Below are positions 51,758 through 60,054 of a DNA stretch of 64,000 bases, piece after piece. Source of the stretch: Streptomyces griseorubiginosus (GTDB lineage: Bacteria > Actinomycetota > Actinomycetes > Streptomycetales > Streptomycetaceae); NCBI RefSeq assembly GCF_001514195.1, contig NZ_KQ948738.1:397207-461206 (forward strand). The letters are read 5' to 3'. The notes beneath the pieces were generated by a model. The model was not told the DNA's origin, ran no database searches, and saw only the letters and a list, made by a program, of their open reading frames with translations. The first letter of the stretch is position 1; each line of letters starts with the position of its first letter. Made by a program: the position numbers and the translations under genes.

Positions 51758-53227
51758 TCAGCCGCGGAACCAGTGCTGCGGCCGGGGTTGGATGTTCTGC
51801 CAGACGTGCTTGGTCTCGCGGTACTCGTCGAGGCCGGTCGGTCCCAGTTCCCGGCCCACACCGGAGTGCCCGAAGCCACCCCATTCCGCCTGCGGCACAT
51901 AGGGGTGGTAGTCGTTGATCCACACCGTGCCGTGCCGCAGCCGCCGGGCGACCCGCTGGGCCTTCCCCGCGTCCTGGGTCCACACGGCTCCGGCGAGGCC
52001 GTACTCGGTGTCGTTGGCGATGCGGACGGCGTCGTCCTCGTCGGTGAAGCGCTCCACGGTGAGGACGGGCCCGAAGGACTCCTCGTGGACCACCCTCATG
52101 TCCTGGGTGCACTCGTCGAGGACGGTGGGCGGGTAGAAGTGGCCGTTCGCGAGGGCCGGGTCGGTGGGGCGTGCGCCGCCGCAGCGCAGGACGGCGCCCT
52201 CCGCCAGACCGGCGGCCACGTACGCCTCGACCTTTGCCAGGTGCTGCGCGGAGATCAGGGCCCCGGTTTCGGCCTCGGGGTCGAAGGGGCCGCCGAGGCG
52301 GATCAGCCGGGCCCGCCGGACCACCTCGTCGACGAAGCGGTCGTGCAGGGAGTCCTCGACGATCAGCCGGGCGCCGGCCGAGCAGACCTGGCCGGAGTGC
52401 AGGAAGACGGCCGTGAGCGCGAAGTCCACGGCCGTCTCGAAGTCGGCGTCGGCGAAGACGACGTTGGGGTTCTTGCCGCCGAGTTCCAGGGCGACCTTCT
52501 TCACGGTCGCGGCGGCCGTCGCCATGATCCGTCGGCCGGTCTCCAGGCCGCCGGTGAAGGAGACCATGTCGACGCGGGGGTCCTCGGAGAGCGGTGCGCC
52601 CACCTCGGGTCCGGCTCCCAGGACGAGGTTGGCGACCCCGGCCGGCAGTCCGGCCTCGGCCAGCGCCCTGATGAGCAGGATCGAGGTGGAGGGGGTGAGC
52701 TCGCTGGGCTTGAGGACGAGGGTGTTTCCGGCCACCAGGGCCGGGGCGACCTTCCAACTCGCTTGCAGGAGAGGGTAGTTCCACGGTGTGATCAGAGCGC
52801 ACACACCGACCGGCTCGTAGGTCACCCGGCTGACGGCGTCGTCCCGCCCGGTGTCGATCACGCGGCCGGCGTCGGTGCCGCCGAGGCCGCCGTAGTAGCG
52901 GAGACAGGAGACGACGTCGGCGATGTCGTACTCGCTCTCCACCAGCCGTTTGCCGGTGTCGAGGGACTCGGCGCGGGCGAACTCCTTTGCGTCGCGCTCG
53001 ATGAGGTCGGCGGTGCGCAGCAGCAGGGCGCCGCGCTCGCGCTCGGGGGTGTGCGGCCAGGGTCCCTCGTCGAAGGCCCGGCGGGCGGCGGCGACGGCCG
53101 CCTCGGTGTCGGGGCGGGTGCCCTCGGAGACGGTCGCGGAGAGCGTGCCGTCGGCGGGACATCGGATCTCCCGGCGGCCTCCGGCCACCGGCTCCCGCCA
53201 TTCACCGTCCACATACAGGTCTGCCAC
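51758..53227 (-). CDS. betB: Betaine aldehyde dehydrogenase
   Basis: A 489-residue NAD(P)-dependent aldehyde dehydrogenase. The motifs ITPWNYPLLQASWKVAPALVAGN, ALELGGKNPNVVFADAD (catalytic Glu) and HSGQVCSAGARLIVEDS (catalytic Cys) are present, as is the C-terminal WGGFGHSGVGRELGPTGLDEYRETKHVW. It oxidises betaine aldehyde to glycine betaine. GTG 53227 gives the typical family length; an in-frame ATG at 53260 would overlap the operator-like palindrome. It heads an operon with the betaine importer. Confidence 0.9.
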   Translation of the reverse strand: MADLYVDGEWREPVAGGRREIRCPADGTLSATVSEGTRPDTEAAVAAARRAFDEGPWPHTPERERGALLLRTADLIERDAKEFARAESLDTGKRLVESEYDIADVVSCLRYYGGLGGTDAGRVIDTGRDDAVSRVTYEPVGVCALITPWNYPLLQASWKVAPALVAGNTLVLKPSELTPSTSILLIRALAEAGLPAGVANLVLGAGPEVGAPLSEDPRVDMVSFTGGLETGRRIMATAAATVKKVALELGGKNPNVVFADADFETAVDFALTAVFLHSGQVCSAGARLIVEDSLHDRFVDEVVRRARLIRLGGPFDPEAETGALISAQHLAKVEAYVAAGLAEGAVLRCGGARPTDPALANGHFYPPTVLDECTQDMRVVHEESFGPVLTVERFTDEDDAVRIANDTEYGLAGAVWTQDAGKAQRVARRLRHGTVWINDYHPYVPQAEWGGFGHSGVGRELGPTGLDEYRETKHVWQNIQPRPQHWFRG

Positions 53228-53251
53228 GTCGGGAGCCCTTCGAGCGATTCC

Positions 53252-53287
53252 GTTGCGCATCGCGCACCGCATTGCTTGTGGTGGAAC
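53252..53287 (-). promoter_or_regulatory. Paired IclR-type operator before betB
   Basis: GTTGCGCATCGCGCACC (53252-53268) matches GTTGC-N6-CGCAAC at 10 of 11 fixed positions. A weaker copy (ATTGCTTGTGGTGGAAC) begins 19 bp away at 53271. The sites lie 25-60 bp upstream of GTG 53227. Confidence 0.68.
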
Positions 53288-53343
53288 ACTCTGGAGAATG
53301 CGTGAACCCACGTCAAGGGGTTGGCGGATGACGGTTTGAGCAC

Positions 53344-53397
53344 GCGGACGCCGTGCGGCCGGGCGGCCTGCGGCCGGTTTCCGGAACAAGCGTCCGC
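53344..53397 (-). terminator. Possible terminator after betA
   Basis: Arms GCGGACGC (53344-53351) and GCGTCCGC (53390-53397) pair across a GC-rich loop that can form its own hairpin. The site is just downstream of the betA stop. The loop is long, so this is a weaker call. Confidence 0.4.
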
Positions 53398-53411
53398 GCG
53401 CAAATTCCGTG

Positions 53412-55082
53412 TTACCCGGCCTGCGTTCGCGCGTCGCGGTGGCGGTAGTAGACGGCCTTGGAGGGCGCGAGCGGCTCCTTGCCGAGGATGAGGTCGGCCG
53501 CCTTCTCGGCGATCATCATCACCGGCGCGTAGATGTTGCCGTTGGTGACGTACGGCATCACGGACGCGTCGACGACCCGCAGCCCCTCGACACCGTGCAC
53601 GCGCATGCTGGTGGGGTCCACGACGGCCATCTCGTCGGTGCCCATCTTGCAGGTGCAGGAGGGGTGCAGGGCCGTCTCGCCGTCCTTGGCGACCCAGGCG
53701 AGGATCTCCTCGTCGGTCTCCACGGAGGGTCCCGGTGAGATCTCCCCGGCGTTGAAGGGGGCCAGCGCGGGCTGGTTGAGCAGCTTGCGGGCGACCCGGA
53801 TCGCCTCGACCCACTCACGTCGGTCCTGTTCGGTGGAGAGGTAGTTGAAGCGCAGCGCCGGGTGCTCCTGCGGATCCCTGCTCCTGATCTTCACCGAGCC
53901 CAGGGCGTCGGAGTACATGGGTCCCACGTGCACCTGGTAGCCGTGTCCGCCGGCGGGCACCGAGCCGTCGTAGCGGACCGCGATCGGCAGGAAGTGGAAC
54001 ATCAGGTTGGGGTAGTCCACGTCGTCGTTGCTGCGCGCGAAGCCGCCCGCCTCGAAGTGGTTGGTCGCGGCGGGACCCCTGCGGAAGAGCCATTGCAGGC
54101 CGATGAAGGGGGCGCGCCACTTCGCGAGGTACGGCTGCATGGAGACGGGCTGCTTGCAGGCGTACTGGATGTACACCTCCAGGTGGTCCTGGAGGTTCTC
54201 GCCGACGCCGGGCAGGTCGTGGACGACGTCGATGCCGAGCGCGCGCAGCTCCTCGGCGTTGCCGACGCCGGAGAGCTGAAGCAGCTGCGGGGAGTTGATG
54301 GCGCCGCCGCAGAGGATGACCTCCTTGGCGCGGACCTGCTGGAGCGCACCCTTTCCGCGCCGGTACTCGACGCCGACGGCCTTCTTGCCCTCGAACAGGA
54401 CGCGGGTGACGAGGGCGCGGGTGGTGACGGTGAGGTTGGGACGCTTCCTGACGGGCTTCAGGTAGGCCTTGGAGGCGGAGAGCCGGCGGCCGCGGTGGAC
54501 GTTGCGGTCGAACTTGGCGAAGCCCTCCTGCCGGTAGCCGTTGACGTCGTCGGTGGGCGCGTACCCGGCCTCCTCCGTCGCCTTCTGGAAAGCGGTGAAC
54601 AGCGGGTTGGTGGCCGGCCCGCGCTCCAGGACGAGGGGGCCGTCATGGCCGCGGAACTCGTCGTCGGGGTCGGCCGCGAGACAGTTCTCCATGCGCTTGA
54701 AGTACGGCAGGCAGTGCGCGTAGTCCCAGGTCTCCATGCCGGGATCGGCGGCCCAGCGCTCGTAGTCCATGGGGTTGCCGCGCTGGAAGATCATGCCGTT
54801 GATGCTGCTGGAGCCGCCCAGCACCTTGCCGCGGGCGTGGTAGACGCGCCGGCCTCCCATGTGCGGTTCGGGCTCGGACTCGTACTTCCAGTCGTAGAAG
54901 CGGCTGCCGATGGGGTAGGTCAGCGCCGCGGGCATGTGGATGAAGACGTCCCACGGATAGTCGGGCCGACCGGCCTCCAGGACCAGCACCTGGTGGGCCG
55001 GGTCGGCGGACAGGCGGTTGGCCAGCGCGCTGCCGGCCGATCCACCACCGACGATGACGAAGTCGTACTGCTGAGGAGCCAT
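53412..55082 (-). CDS. betA: Choline dehydrogenase (GMC oxidoreductase)
   Basis: A 556-residue FAD-dependent GMC-family enzyme. Its features are FVIVGGGSAGSALANRLS (FAD binding), GKVLGGSSSINGMIFQRGNPMDYE, GGAINSPQLLQLSGVGN and the C-terminal SCTCKMG...LRVVDASVMPYVTNGNIYAPVMMIAEKAADLIL. The pattern matches BetA, which oxidises choline to betaine aldehyde. Its ATG follows CTGAGGAG. It lies upstream of betB on the same strand but has its own promoter with a strong IclR-type palindrome. Confidence 0.92.
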   Translation of the reverse strand: MAPQQYDFVIVGGGSAGSALANRLSADPAHQVLVLEAGRPDYPWDVFIHMPAALTYPIGSRFYDWKYESEPEPHMGGRRVYHARGKVLGGSSSINGMIFQRGNPMDYERWAADPGMETWDYAHCLPYFKRMENCLAADPDDEFRGHDGPLVLERGPATNPLFTAFQKATEEAGYAPTDDVNGYRQEGFAKFDRNVHRGRRLSASKAYLKPVRKRPNLTVTTRALVTRVLFEGKKAVGVEYRRGKGALQQVRAKEVILCGGAINSPQLLQLSGVGNAEELRALGIDVVHDLPGVGENLQDHLEVYIQYACKQPVSMQPYLAKWRAPFIGLQWLFRRGPAATNHFEAGGFARSNDDVDYPNLMFHFLPIAVRYDGSVPAGGHGYQVHVGPMYSDALGSVKIRSRDPQEHPALRFNYLSTEQDRREWVEAIRVARKLLNQPALAPFNAGEISPGPSVETDEEILAWVAKDGETALHPSCTCKMGTDEMAVVDPTSMRVHGVEGLRVVDASVMPYVTNGNIYAPVMMIAEKAADLILGKEPLAPSKAVYYRHRDARTQAG

Positions 55083-55131
55083 GGTCCCTCGTCTCGCTCG
55101 CGCCGTAGATATGCGCGGCATGCTAATACGG

Positions 55132-55170
55132 GTATCGCTATGCGCACCAGGTTGCGACCGACGCAACCTG
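55132..55170 (-). promoter_or_regulatory. Paired IclR-type operator before betA
   Basis: GTTGCGACCGACGCAAC (55151-55167) is a perfect match to GTTGC-N6-CGCAAC and extends to 9-bp arms (CAGGTTGCG/CGCAACCTG, 55148-55170). A weaker copy GTATCGCTATGCGCACC starts 19 bp earlier at 55132. Both lie 50-88 bp upstream of betA, in the divergent gap with the MarR gene. Confidence 0.78.
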
Positions 55171-55317
55171 GCGGGGAGATTCAGGACGAAAACGCGTTTC
55201 TCGTCCGGCCGGACTTCCTACGATGGCTCCGGTTCGGAGTGCTTGCTCGACGATGCTTCGGGTACCGCGTTTGAATGAGGGTTGCATCTGTATGGGCAGG
55301 CGATTACTGAAAGCGAT

Positions 55318-55806
55318 GTGTTCGTGACGCGTCTCAGTGGCTCCGGGGACGACCAGGCAAACGGGTCGGCCGAGGATCCCATGGCCCTCGCGCGGGAGAT
55401 CTCCGACGCCGTGGACCGCCTCGCGAACCTCTGGTCCGTCGCCGCCCAGGGCGCCCGCCTCCGCCTGTCGCCGCACCAGTTGCGGGCCCTTCAGATCCTG
55501 GAGGCGACGCCCGGCCTCAACCTCACCGCGCTGTCGGAGAGCATGGACATAGGTCTGCCGACCGCGAGCCGGCTCTGCGACCGGCTGGAGGCGGCCGGGC
55601 TGCTGGAGCGGGCGCTGCACCCGCAGAAGCGGCGCGAGGTGCGGCTCAGCCTCACCGGTCCGGGCCTCCAGGTGCTCGACGAGGTGAGCGTCCGCAGGTC
55701 GCAGGCGCTCGCCTCGGTCCTCGCGGCGATGACCCCGGCCGAGCGCTCGGCCCTGGACCGAGGCCTCCGGGGATTCCGGGCGGCACAGGACACGCCCGAG
55801 CCGTGA
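55318..55806 (+). CDS. MarR-family regulator (copy 1)
   Basis: A protein of about 162 residues with a MarR winged helix: LSPHQLRALQILEATPGLNLTALSESMDIGLPTASRLCDRLEAAGLLERALHPQKRREVRLSLTGPG. GTG 55318 was chosen because a GAAAG stretch lies upstream; GTG 55324, ATG 55381 or TTG 55282 are also possible. It converges on a SpoIIE-like phosphatase gene. A similar MarR gene (63256-63735) stands beside a paralogous phosphatase; SRLCDRL and RREVRL are shared. It may answer a stress or ligand signal for the Rsb block. Confidence 0.85.
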   Translation: MFVTRLSGSGDDQANGSAEDPMALAREISDAVDRLANLWSVAAQGARLRLSPHQLRALQILEATPGLNLTALSESMDIGLPTASRLCDRLEAAGLLERALHPQKRREVRLSLTGPGLQVLDEVSVRRSQALASVLAAMTPAERSALDRGLRGFRAAQDTPEP

Positions 55807-55814
55807 GAAGCCGC

Positions 55815-55840
55815 CCGGAGAGGTCGTCCCGGGACTCCGG
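55815..55840. terminator. Possible hairpin between convergent genes
   Basis: CCGGAG (55815-55820) pairs with CTCCGG (55835-55840), with a GTCCCGGGAC palindrome between. It is the only structure seen in the 34-bp gap between the MarR stop and the phosphatase stop. Confidence 0.35.
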
Positions 55841-57019
55841 TCAGGCGGTGCGGCCGTGCCAGTCCAGGCAGATGACGGCCGCGTCGGCCGGGAGCTGCCT
55901 GCTGCCGTGGTGGTCCATCAGGCCGGACACGACCGCGCGCGCGGTCTCGTAGGCCGGGGTCGACCGGGTCGCGCCGAGAATCCCGCGCAGGGCCCGCTCG
56001 CCGAAGAGGTCGCCCGTCGCCGAGCGGCTGCCGTGCACACCGGAGCTGACCACGATGAGCCGGTCGCCGGGCTCGACATGGAAGGTCTGCTCGTCGTAGA
56101 GCGTCTCCTCGAACATCCCGAGCGGCAACTGCGCGTCCAGCTCCACGCGTTCGATGCGCTCGCCGCGCTGCCGGAACAGCTGCGGGGAGCCCGCGTCGAC
56201 GGCCCGTACGAGGCCGGTGGCGAGATGGAACTCCAGCAGCAGGGTGGAGGCGTACACCTTGCCGCCGTACTGGGCGAAGACCGCCTGGTCGGCGAGACAG
56301 GCCTGGTCGGCGAGGCCTATGCCGGCCCGGCGGGCGTTGCGCAGGGCGCCCACCGTCAGGCTGGTGAGCAGGGCGGCGTTGATGCCCTCGCCCATGCCGT
56401 CGGTGACGGACAGGACGAGATGGTCGGCGCTGGTGGACCAGTCGAAGTTGTCCCCGCCGATGGAGTAGGCGGGTTCCAGATGGGCGCCGAGGGCGTACTC
56501 CTCGCGCGCGCACCCGCGGCCGGGCAGCAACTGCCACTGCATCTCGGCGGCCAGGGTGAGCCGGCGGGTGCGACGGGCCTGGAGGTAGAGGTCGGTGTCA
56601 CGGCCCGCGGTGGTGACCTCGTGGCCGAGCGCCGTCGCGAAGTCACCGAGGTGCAGGACGGTCTCGGGGGCCGCGGTGCCCGCGGGCAGCCGTACGGACA
56701 GCACGCCGAGGCGGTCTCCGCGCACGGTGATGGGCAGGTGCACCAGGTGCCCGGCCGGGTCGCTCAGGTCCTCGACCACCGGGCTCTGACGGGTGAAGGC
56801 GCTGCCCGCCGGGCCCTCGTGGGCGGACACCGGCTCCTCGGTGTGCGGCAGATGGGAGACCGGCTGGAGCACGGCCAGTCCGTAGTCGGCCAGCAGGAGC
56901 GTCACGTCCTGGGCGCCGGCCCGCTCGGCCAGCAGACGACGGGCGGTGACGACCAGCGCGTGCGGAGGGGCCGCGCGCAGCTGGGCTTCCATGGAGGGAA
57001 GCGACTCGAAGGCGTTCAC
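55841..57019 (-). CDS. SpoIIE-like PP2C-family protein (copy 1), catalytic site altered
   Basis: A 392-residue protein with an N-terminal GAF-like sensor half (HALVVTARRLLAERAGAQDVTLLLADYGLAVLQPV) and a C-terminal SpoIIE-type PP2C half (MQWQLLPG, GGDNFDWSTSADHLVLSVTDGMGEGINAALL). The first two metal-Asp motifs look intact, but the usual YTDG reads VVSSG and the final D-D reads PADAAVICLDW, so metal binding may be weakened. GTG 57019 (VNAFES) was chosen by analogy with the paralogue at 61915-63108; GTG 57028 is also possible. It may dephosphorylate an anti-anti-sigma factor, or act as a pseudo-enzyme. Confidence 0.83.
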   Translation of the reverse strand: MNAFESLPSMEAQLRAAPPHALVVTARRLLAERAGAQDVTLLLADYGLAVLQPVSHLPHTEEPVSAHEGPAGSAFTRQSPVVEDLSDPAGHLVHLPITVRGDRLGVLSVRLPAGTAAPETVLHLGDFATALGHEVTTAGRDTDLYLQARRTRRLTLAAEMQWQLLPGRGCAREEYALGAHLEPAYSIGGDNFDWSTSADHLVLSVTDGMGEGINAALLTSLTVGALRNARRAGIGLADQACLADQAVFAQYGGKVYASTLLLEFHLATGLVRAVDAGSPQLFRQRGERIERVELDAQLPLGMFEETLYDEQTFHVEPGDRLIVVSSGVHGSRSATGDLFGERALRGILGATRSTPAYETARAVVSGLMDHHGSRQLPADAAVICLDWHGRTA

Positions 57020-57121
57020 GACATCCACCCTTTCACCATGTCTCCTCCACGCTATCGCGCGGGTAACCGGTCTCAGGAGGGATGGGCCGAGGAGGCCTGT
57101 GCCGGGAACGCCGTGCGGTGA

Positions 57122-57176
57122 GGAGGCCGTGGGCTCAGGACGCCTCGGGCCGGGGAGGCCGTGGGCTCAGGACGCC
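57122..57176 (-). repeat. Duplicated segment spanning the stop codon of the GAF-SpoIIE gene
   Basis: A 23-bp sequence at 57154-57176 that contains the gene's TGA recurs identically at 57122-57144, 32 bp downstream on the minus strand. A degenerate third version may lie near 57089. The rest of the 57020-57166 gap holds nothing else I can identify. Confidence 0.85.
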
Positions 57177-58903
57177 GGGTACGTGACGGTGTGGCACAGC
57201 AGCAGGCAGACGTCGTCGTCGCGCTCCGAGTCGTGCATCAGGGGCTTCAGCAACGCCTCGGCCGCCGCGTCCAGGTCCTGTTCCAGCTCCGGGGTGCTGA
57301 GCCCGGCCAGCGCCTGGCGGAGCCGCTCGATGCCCGGGTCGATGCCGTGCGCCCGGCGTTCCACCAGCCCGTCCGTGTACAGCACCAGGGAGGAGCCCGC
57401 CGGGAGCCGGGTGACGTGGTCGGCGTAGGTGAAGGCGATGGGAATGCCCAGCATGACGCCGGGAGCGTCGTCCAGTATCCGCACCGAGCCGTCGGCGTCG
57501 CGCACCACGGCGGGCGGATGGCCCGCCGACGCCCAGACCACCTCGGGGTCCCCGGGTCGGAAGCGGGCGATCATCGCGGTGGCGTACAGCTGGGGTTGCA
57601 GATGGCGGAGCATGCGGTGCAGACGTGTGAGGATCTCCGCCGGTGAGTTGTCCTCCACGGCGTAGGCCCGCAGTGCCGTGCGCAGTTGGCCCATGACGAC
57701 GGCGGCGTGCATCCCGTGCCCGGTCACGTCCCCTATGACGGCCAGCAGACTCCCGTCGGGCTGGAGGAAGGCGTCGTACCAGTCGCCCCCGATGTTCATG
57801 CCCTGGGTGGCCGGGAGGTAGCGCGCGGCCAGGAGCAGGCCGTCGGGGTCGGGCAGCTCGGTGAGCTGGGCGCGCTGGAGGGCCTCGGCGGTGTCGCGGT
57901 GCTGCTCGTACCGGCGGGCGTTGTCCAGGGCGACACCGGCCCGGCGGCCGAGTTCGACGAGCATCAGGCAGGTGTCCGCGTCGAAGCGGGGGCCGGGGGC
58001 GATGAGGGTGAGCACACCGAGCAGGCGGTGTGTGATCAGGGGAATGGCGAGCAGGGGCCGGTCCGGCGACATGGCGGCGGGCGGGAGGTCGTCGGTGCCC
58101 GGCAGGTTCCCGGGGTGCGCGGCGGCGTGCTGGGGGCGGCCGGTGCGGGCGGCGACCACCGCGGCCCTGGAGTGTTCCTGTACGGGGCCGGTCTCCTCGT
58201 CGCCCTGCTCCTCGTCGAAGAGCCAGACGTCGAGGCGAGCCGCGTACTCCGGCACCAGCAGGTCGGTCAGCCGGCGCAGGACTTCGGTGGGGCTGAGGGA
58301 GGAGGTGATGGCCGCGCTGGCGTCGGCGAGGAAGTTCAGCAGGCGGCGGGCCCGCTCCACCTCGGCCCGCGCGGACCGCTCGGCCTCCAGCAGTTCCCGC
58401 TGGGCGAGCGCGGCGGCTTCCAGGTCGGAGTGCAGCGCGAGGACACCCTGGTTCGTCTGGTGCAGCTCCTCGCGGTGCAACTGGACGAGTCGTTCCTGCT
58501 CGTCCAGGAGGCGCAGTACGGCGGCGGTGTCCTCGTCGGCGGACAGCAGGGCCCGGGACGGCGACGTCGGGCGGCCGGCGCGACCGCCGGGCGCGGGCGG
58601 GTTCGGCAGCGGGCAGGAGAGGACCGGCTCGCAGGCCGGCTCATTTTGGGCGGTCCCGCCGTCGAAGGGCCGCAGCCGGACGTCGAGCCGCCCCTCGTGC
58701 TCGGTTCCGCCCGTGAGGAGGCGGAGCTCCCAGGTGCCGCCCTGGTCGAGGCAGTTCCGCAGCCGGGCGGACAGGGAGGTCAGGAAGCGGGCCCGGTCCA
58801 GTGCCGGGGTGCCGGCGGCCACGACGATCCCGGCGGCGGCGGCACGGGCACGGGCCGCGTCGGCCGCCGACGCGATCTTCCAGACGTCGGTGTCGTCGGT
58901 CAT
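57167..58903 (-). CDS. GAF-domain SpoIIE-type serine phosphatase (RsbU/RsbP-like)
   Basis: A 578-residue protein. It has an N-terminal RsbT-like/helical region, a coiled-coil stretch (EQERLVQLHREELHQTNQGVLALHSDLEAAALAQRELLEAERSA), a GAF domain (about 210-345) and a complete PP2C-SpoIIE domain: GGDWYDAF, VIGDVTGHGMHAA, LVLYTDG and RDDDVCLLL, all metal Asps kept. It should dephosphorylate an anti-anti-sigma protein. ATG 58903 overlaps the stop of the preceding gene (ATGA). It is the last gene of the rsbR-S-T operon. The stop region is duplicated downstream. Confidence 0.88.
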   Translation of the reverse strand: MTDDTDVWKIASAADAARARAAAAGIVVAAGTPALDRARFLTSLSARLRNCLDQGGTWELRLLTGGTEHEGRLDVRLRPFDGGTAQNEPACEPVLSCPLPNPPAPGGRAGRPTSPSRALLSADEDTAAVLRLLDEQERLVQLHREELHQTNQGVLALHSDLEAAALAQRELLEAERSARAEVERARRLLNFLADASAAITSSLSPTEVLRRLTDLLVPEYAARLDVWLFDEEQGDEETGPVQEHSRAAVVAARTGRPQHAAAHPGNLPGTDDLPPAAMSPDRPLLAIPLITHRLLGVLTLIAPGPRFDADTCLMLVELGRRAGVALDNARRYEQHRDTAEALQRAQLTELPDPDGLLLAARYLPATQGMNIGGDWYDAFLQPDGSLLAVIGDVTGHGMHAAVVMGQLRTALRAYAVEDNSPAEILTRLHRMLRHLQPQLYATAMIARFRPGDPEVVWASAGHPPAVVRDADGSVRILDDAPGVMLGIPIAFTYADHVTRLPAGSSLVLYTDGLVERRAHGIDPGIERLRQALAGLSTPELEQDLDAAAEALLKPLMHDSERDDDVCLLLCHTVTYPAS

Positions 58904-60054
58904 GGACGTCCGTCCGCGGCGGGGGTCAGGACGGCCACGCTGGTGTCGTCCCGCAGCGGCCGCGCGGCGCTGCCGGCGTCCCGCAGGACGACCGCGGCCA
59001 CCACGGCGGGATCGTGGGCGAGGAGCAGGGGGTCCAGGGGCGGCACCCAGCGGCCCGGCAGTCCGTCGCTGTGCAGGACGAGCAGGCTGTCGTGCCCCCA
59101 TTCGGCCTCGCGCAGCGGCACGGTGGCGGGGAAGTGCGCCCCGACGATGCCCGGGTGCGAGATGAACGGCTGCCATCCGGTGCCGGTGCGCAGCCTGGCG
59201 CCGATGTTGCCGACCCCGGCGAAGGACAACCGGCCGGTGTCCTCGTCGAGTTGGGCGACCCCGACGGCCGCGCCGCGGGTCGTCCGCAGCACGGTGTGCA
59301 GGCGTCGCAGGAGGTCGGCGGGCGGCAGGTCGGCGTCGCGGCGCAGTTCCTCGACGGCGGCGGTGGACGCCTCGGCCGCCTTCTCGCCGTGGCCGAGTCC
59401 GTCGGCGAGCAGCAGGGTGACGCGGGGGCCGGAGCGGACCCAGCCGAAGGCGTCGCCGGAGTGCTCGGCGTGGGCGTAGGAGGCGGTGACGCCGCCGGCC
59501 CGGACGTTCTCGCTGGCCCGGACACCCCCGCCGACCCGCACGCTCCCGCCCACCCGCAGGTTCCGCCCGGCCCGGACGCTGCCGCCGGTCCGCAGGCCGC
59601 TCCCGGTCCGCCCCGGGCCCGCGGCGCGCGACGTCCGCGCCCGGGTGATGCGCGCGACGGCGACGGTGCCCTCCCCGGGCCGGCTGTGCAGGTCGAAGTC
59701 GTCGGCGACGCGCCGGCAGGTGCCGAGCCCCGCCCCGAGCGAGGCGGCGGAGGTCGTGTAACCGTCCGTGCTGGCCGCCCCGACGTCACCGATGCCGGGC
59801 CCGTGGTCGAGCGAGACGATCTGGACGCAGGGTTCGGTCCCGGCGCGGGAGTCGGCGGGGCCGACGAGGTTGATGACGATACGGCCGCCGCTGGCGTGCT
59901 TGACGAGGTTGGTGGCCAGTTCGGTGGCGACCAGCGCCGCGGCCGCCGTGCTGGGGGCGTCGAGCGACACCTCGGCACAGGCGGCCTCCGCTGCCACGCG
60001 GGCGTCCCGGACCCGGGTGCTCTCCTGGACCGGGATGTCCCAGACCCTGCTCAT
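58900..60054 (-). CDS. RsbT-like kinase domain fused to an RsbX-like PP2C domain
   Basis: A 384-residue two-domain protein. The N-terminal GHKL ATPase domain (ELATNLVKHASGG, DHGPGIGD, LGAGLGTCRRVADDFDL) resembles anti-sigma/RsbT kinases. A hexapeptide-like linker (GSVRAG, RNLRVG, GSVRVG and similar) leads to a PP2C-type half (LLLADGLGHGEKAAEAS, VLHSDGLPGR, RDDTSVAVL) like RsbX, which resets stressosome phosphorylation. ATG 60054 overlaps the RsbT stop and its own stop overlaps the next gene. Kinase and phosphatase joined in one chain suggests a self-resetting switch. Confidence 0.85.
   Translation of the reverse strand: MSRVWDIPVQESTRVRDARVAAEAACAEVSLDAPSTAAAALVATELATNLVKHASGGRIVINLVGPADSRAGTEPCVQIVSLDHGPGIGDVGAASTDGYTTSAASLGAGLGTCRRVADDFDLHSRPGEGTVAVARITRARTSRAAGPGRTGSGLRTGGSVRAGRNLRVGGSVRVGGGVRASENVRAGGVTASYAHAEHSGDAFGWVRSGPRVTLLLADGLGHGEKAAEASTAAVEELRRDADLPPADLLRRLHTVLRTTRGAAVGVAQLDEDTGRLSFAGVGNIGARLRTGTGWQPFISHPGIVGAHFPATVPLREAEWGHDSLLVLHSDGLPGRWVPPLDPLLLAHDPAVVAAVVLRDAGSAARPLRDDTSVAVLTPAADGRP

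Noticed and set aside
50649..53201. An 850-codon frame extending the betaine ATPase upstream
   Set aside because: The extension is the shadow of betB in another frame; ATG 51737 has a good ribosome site.
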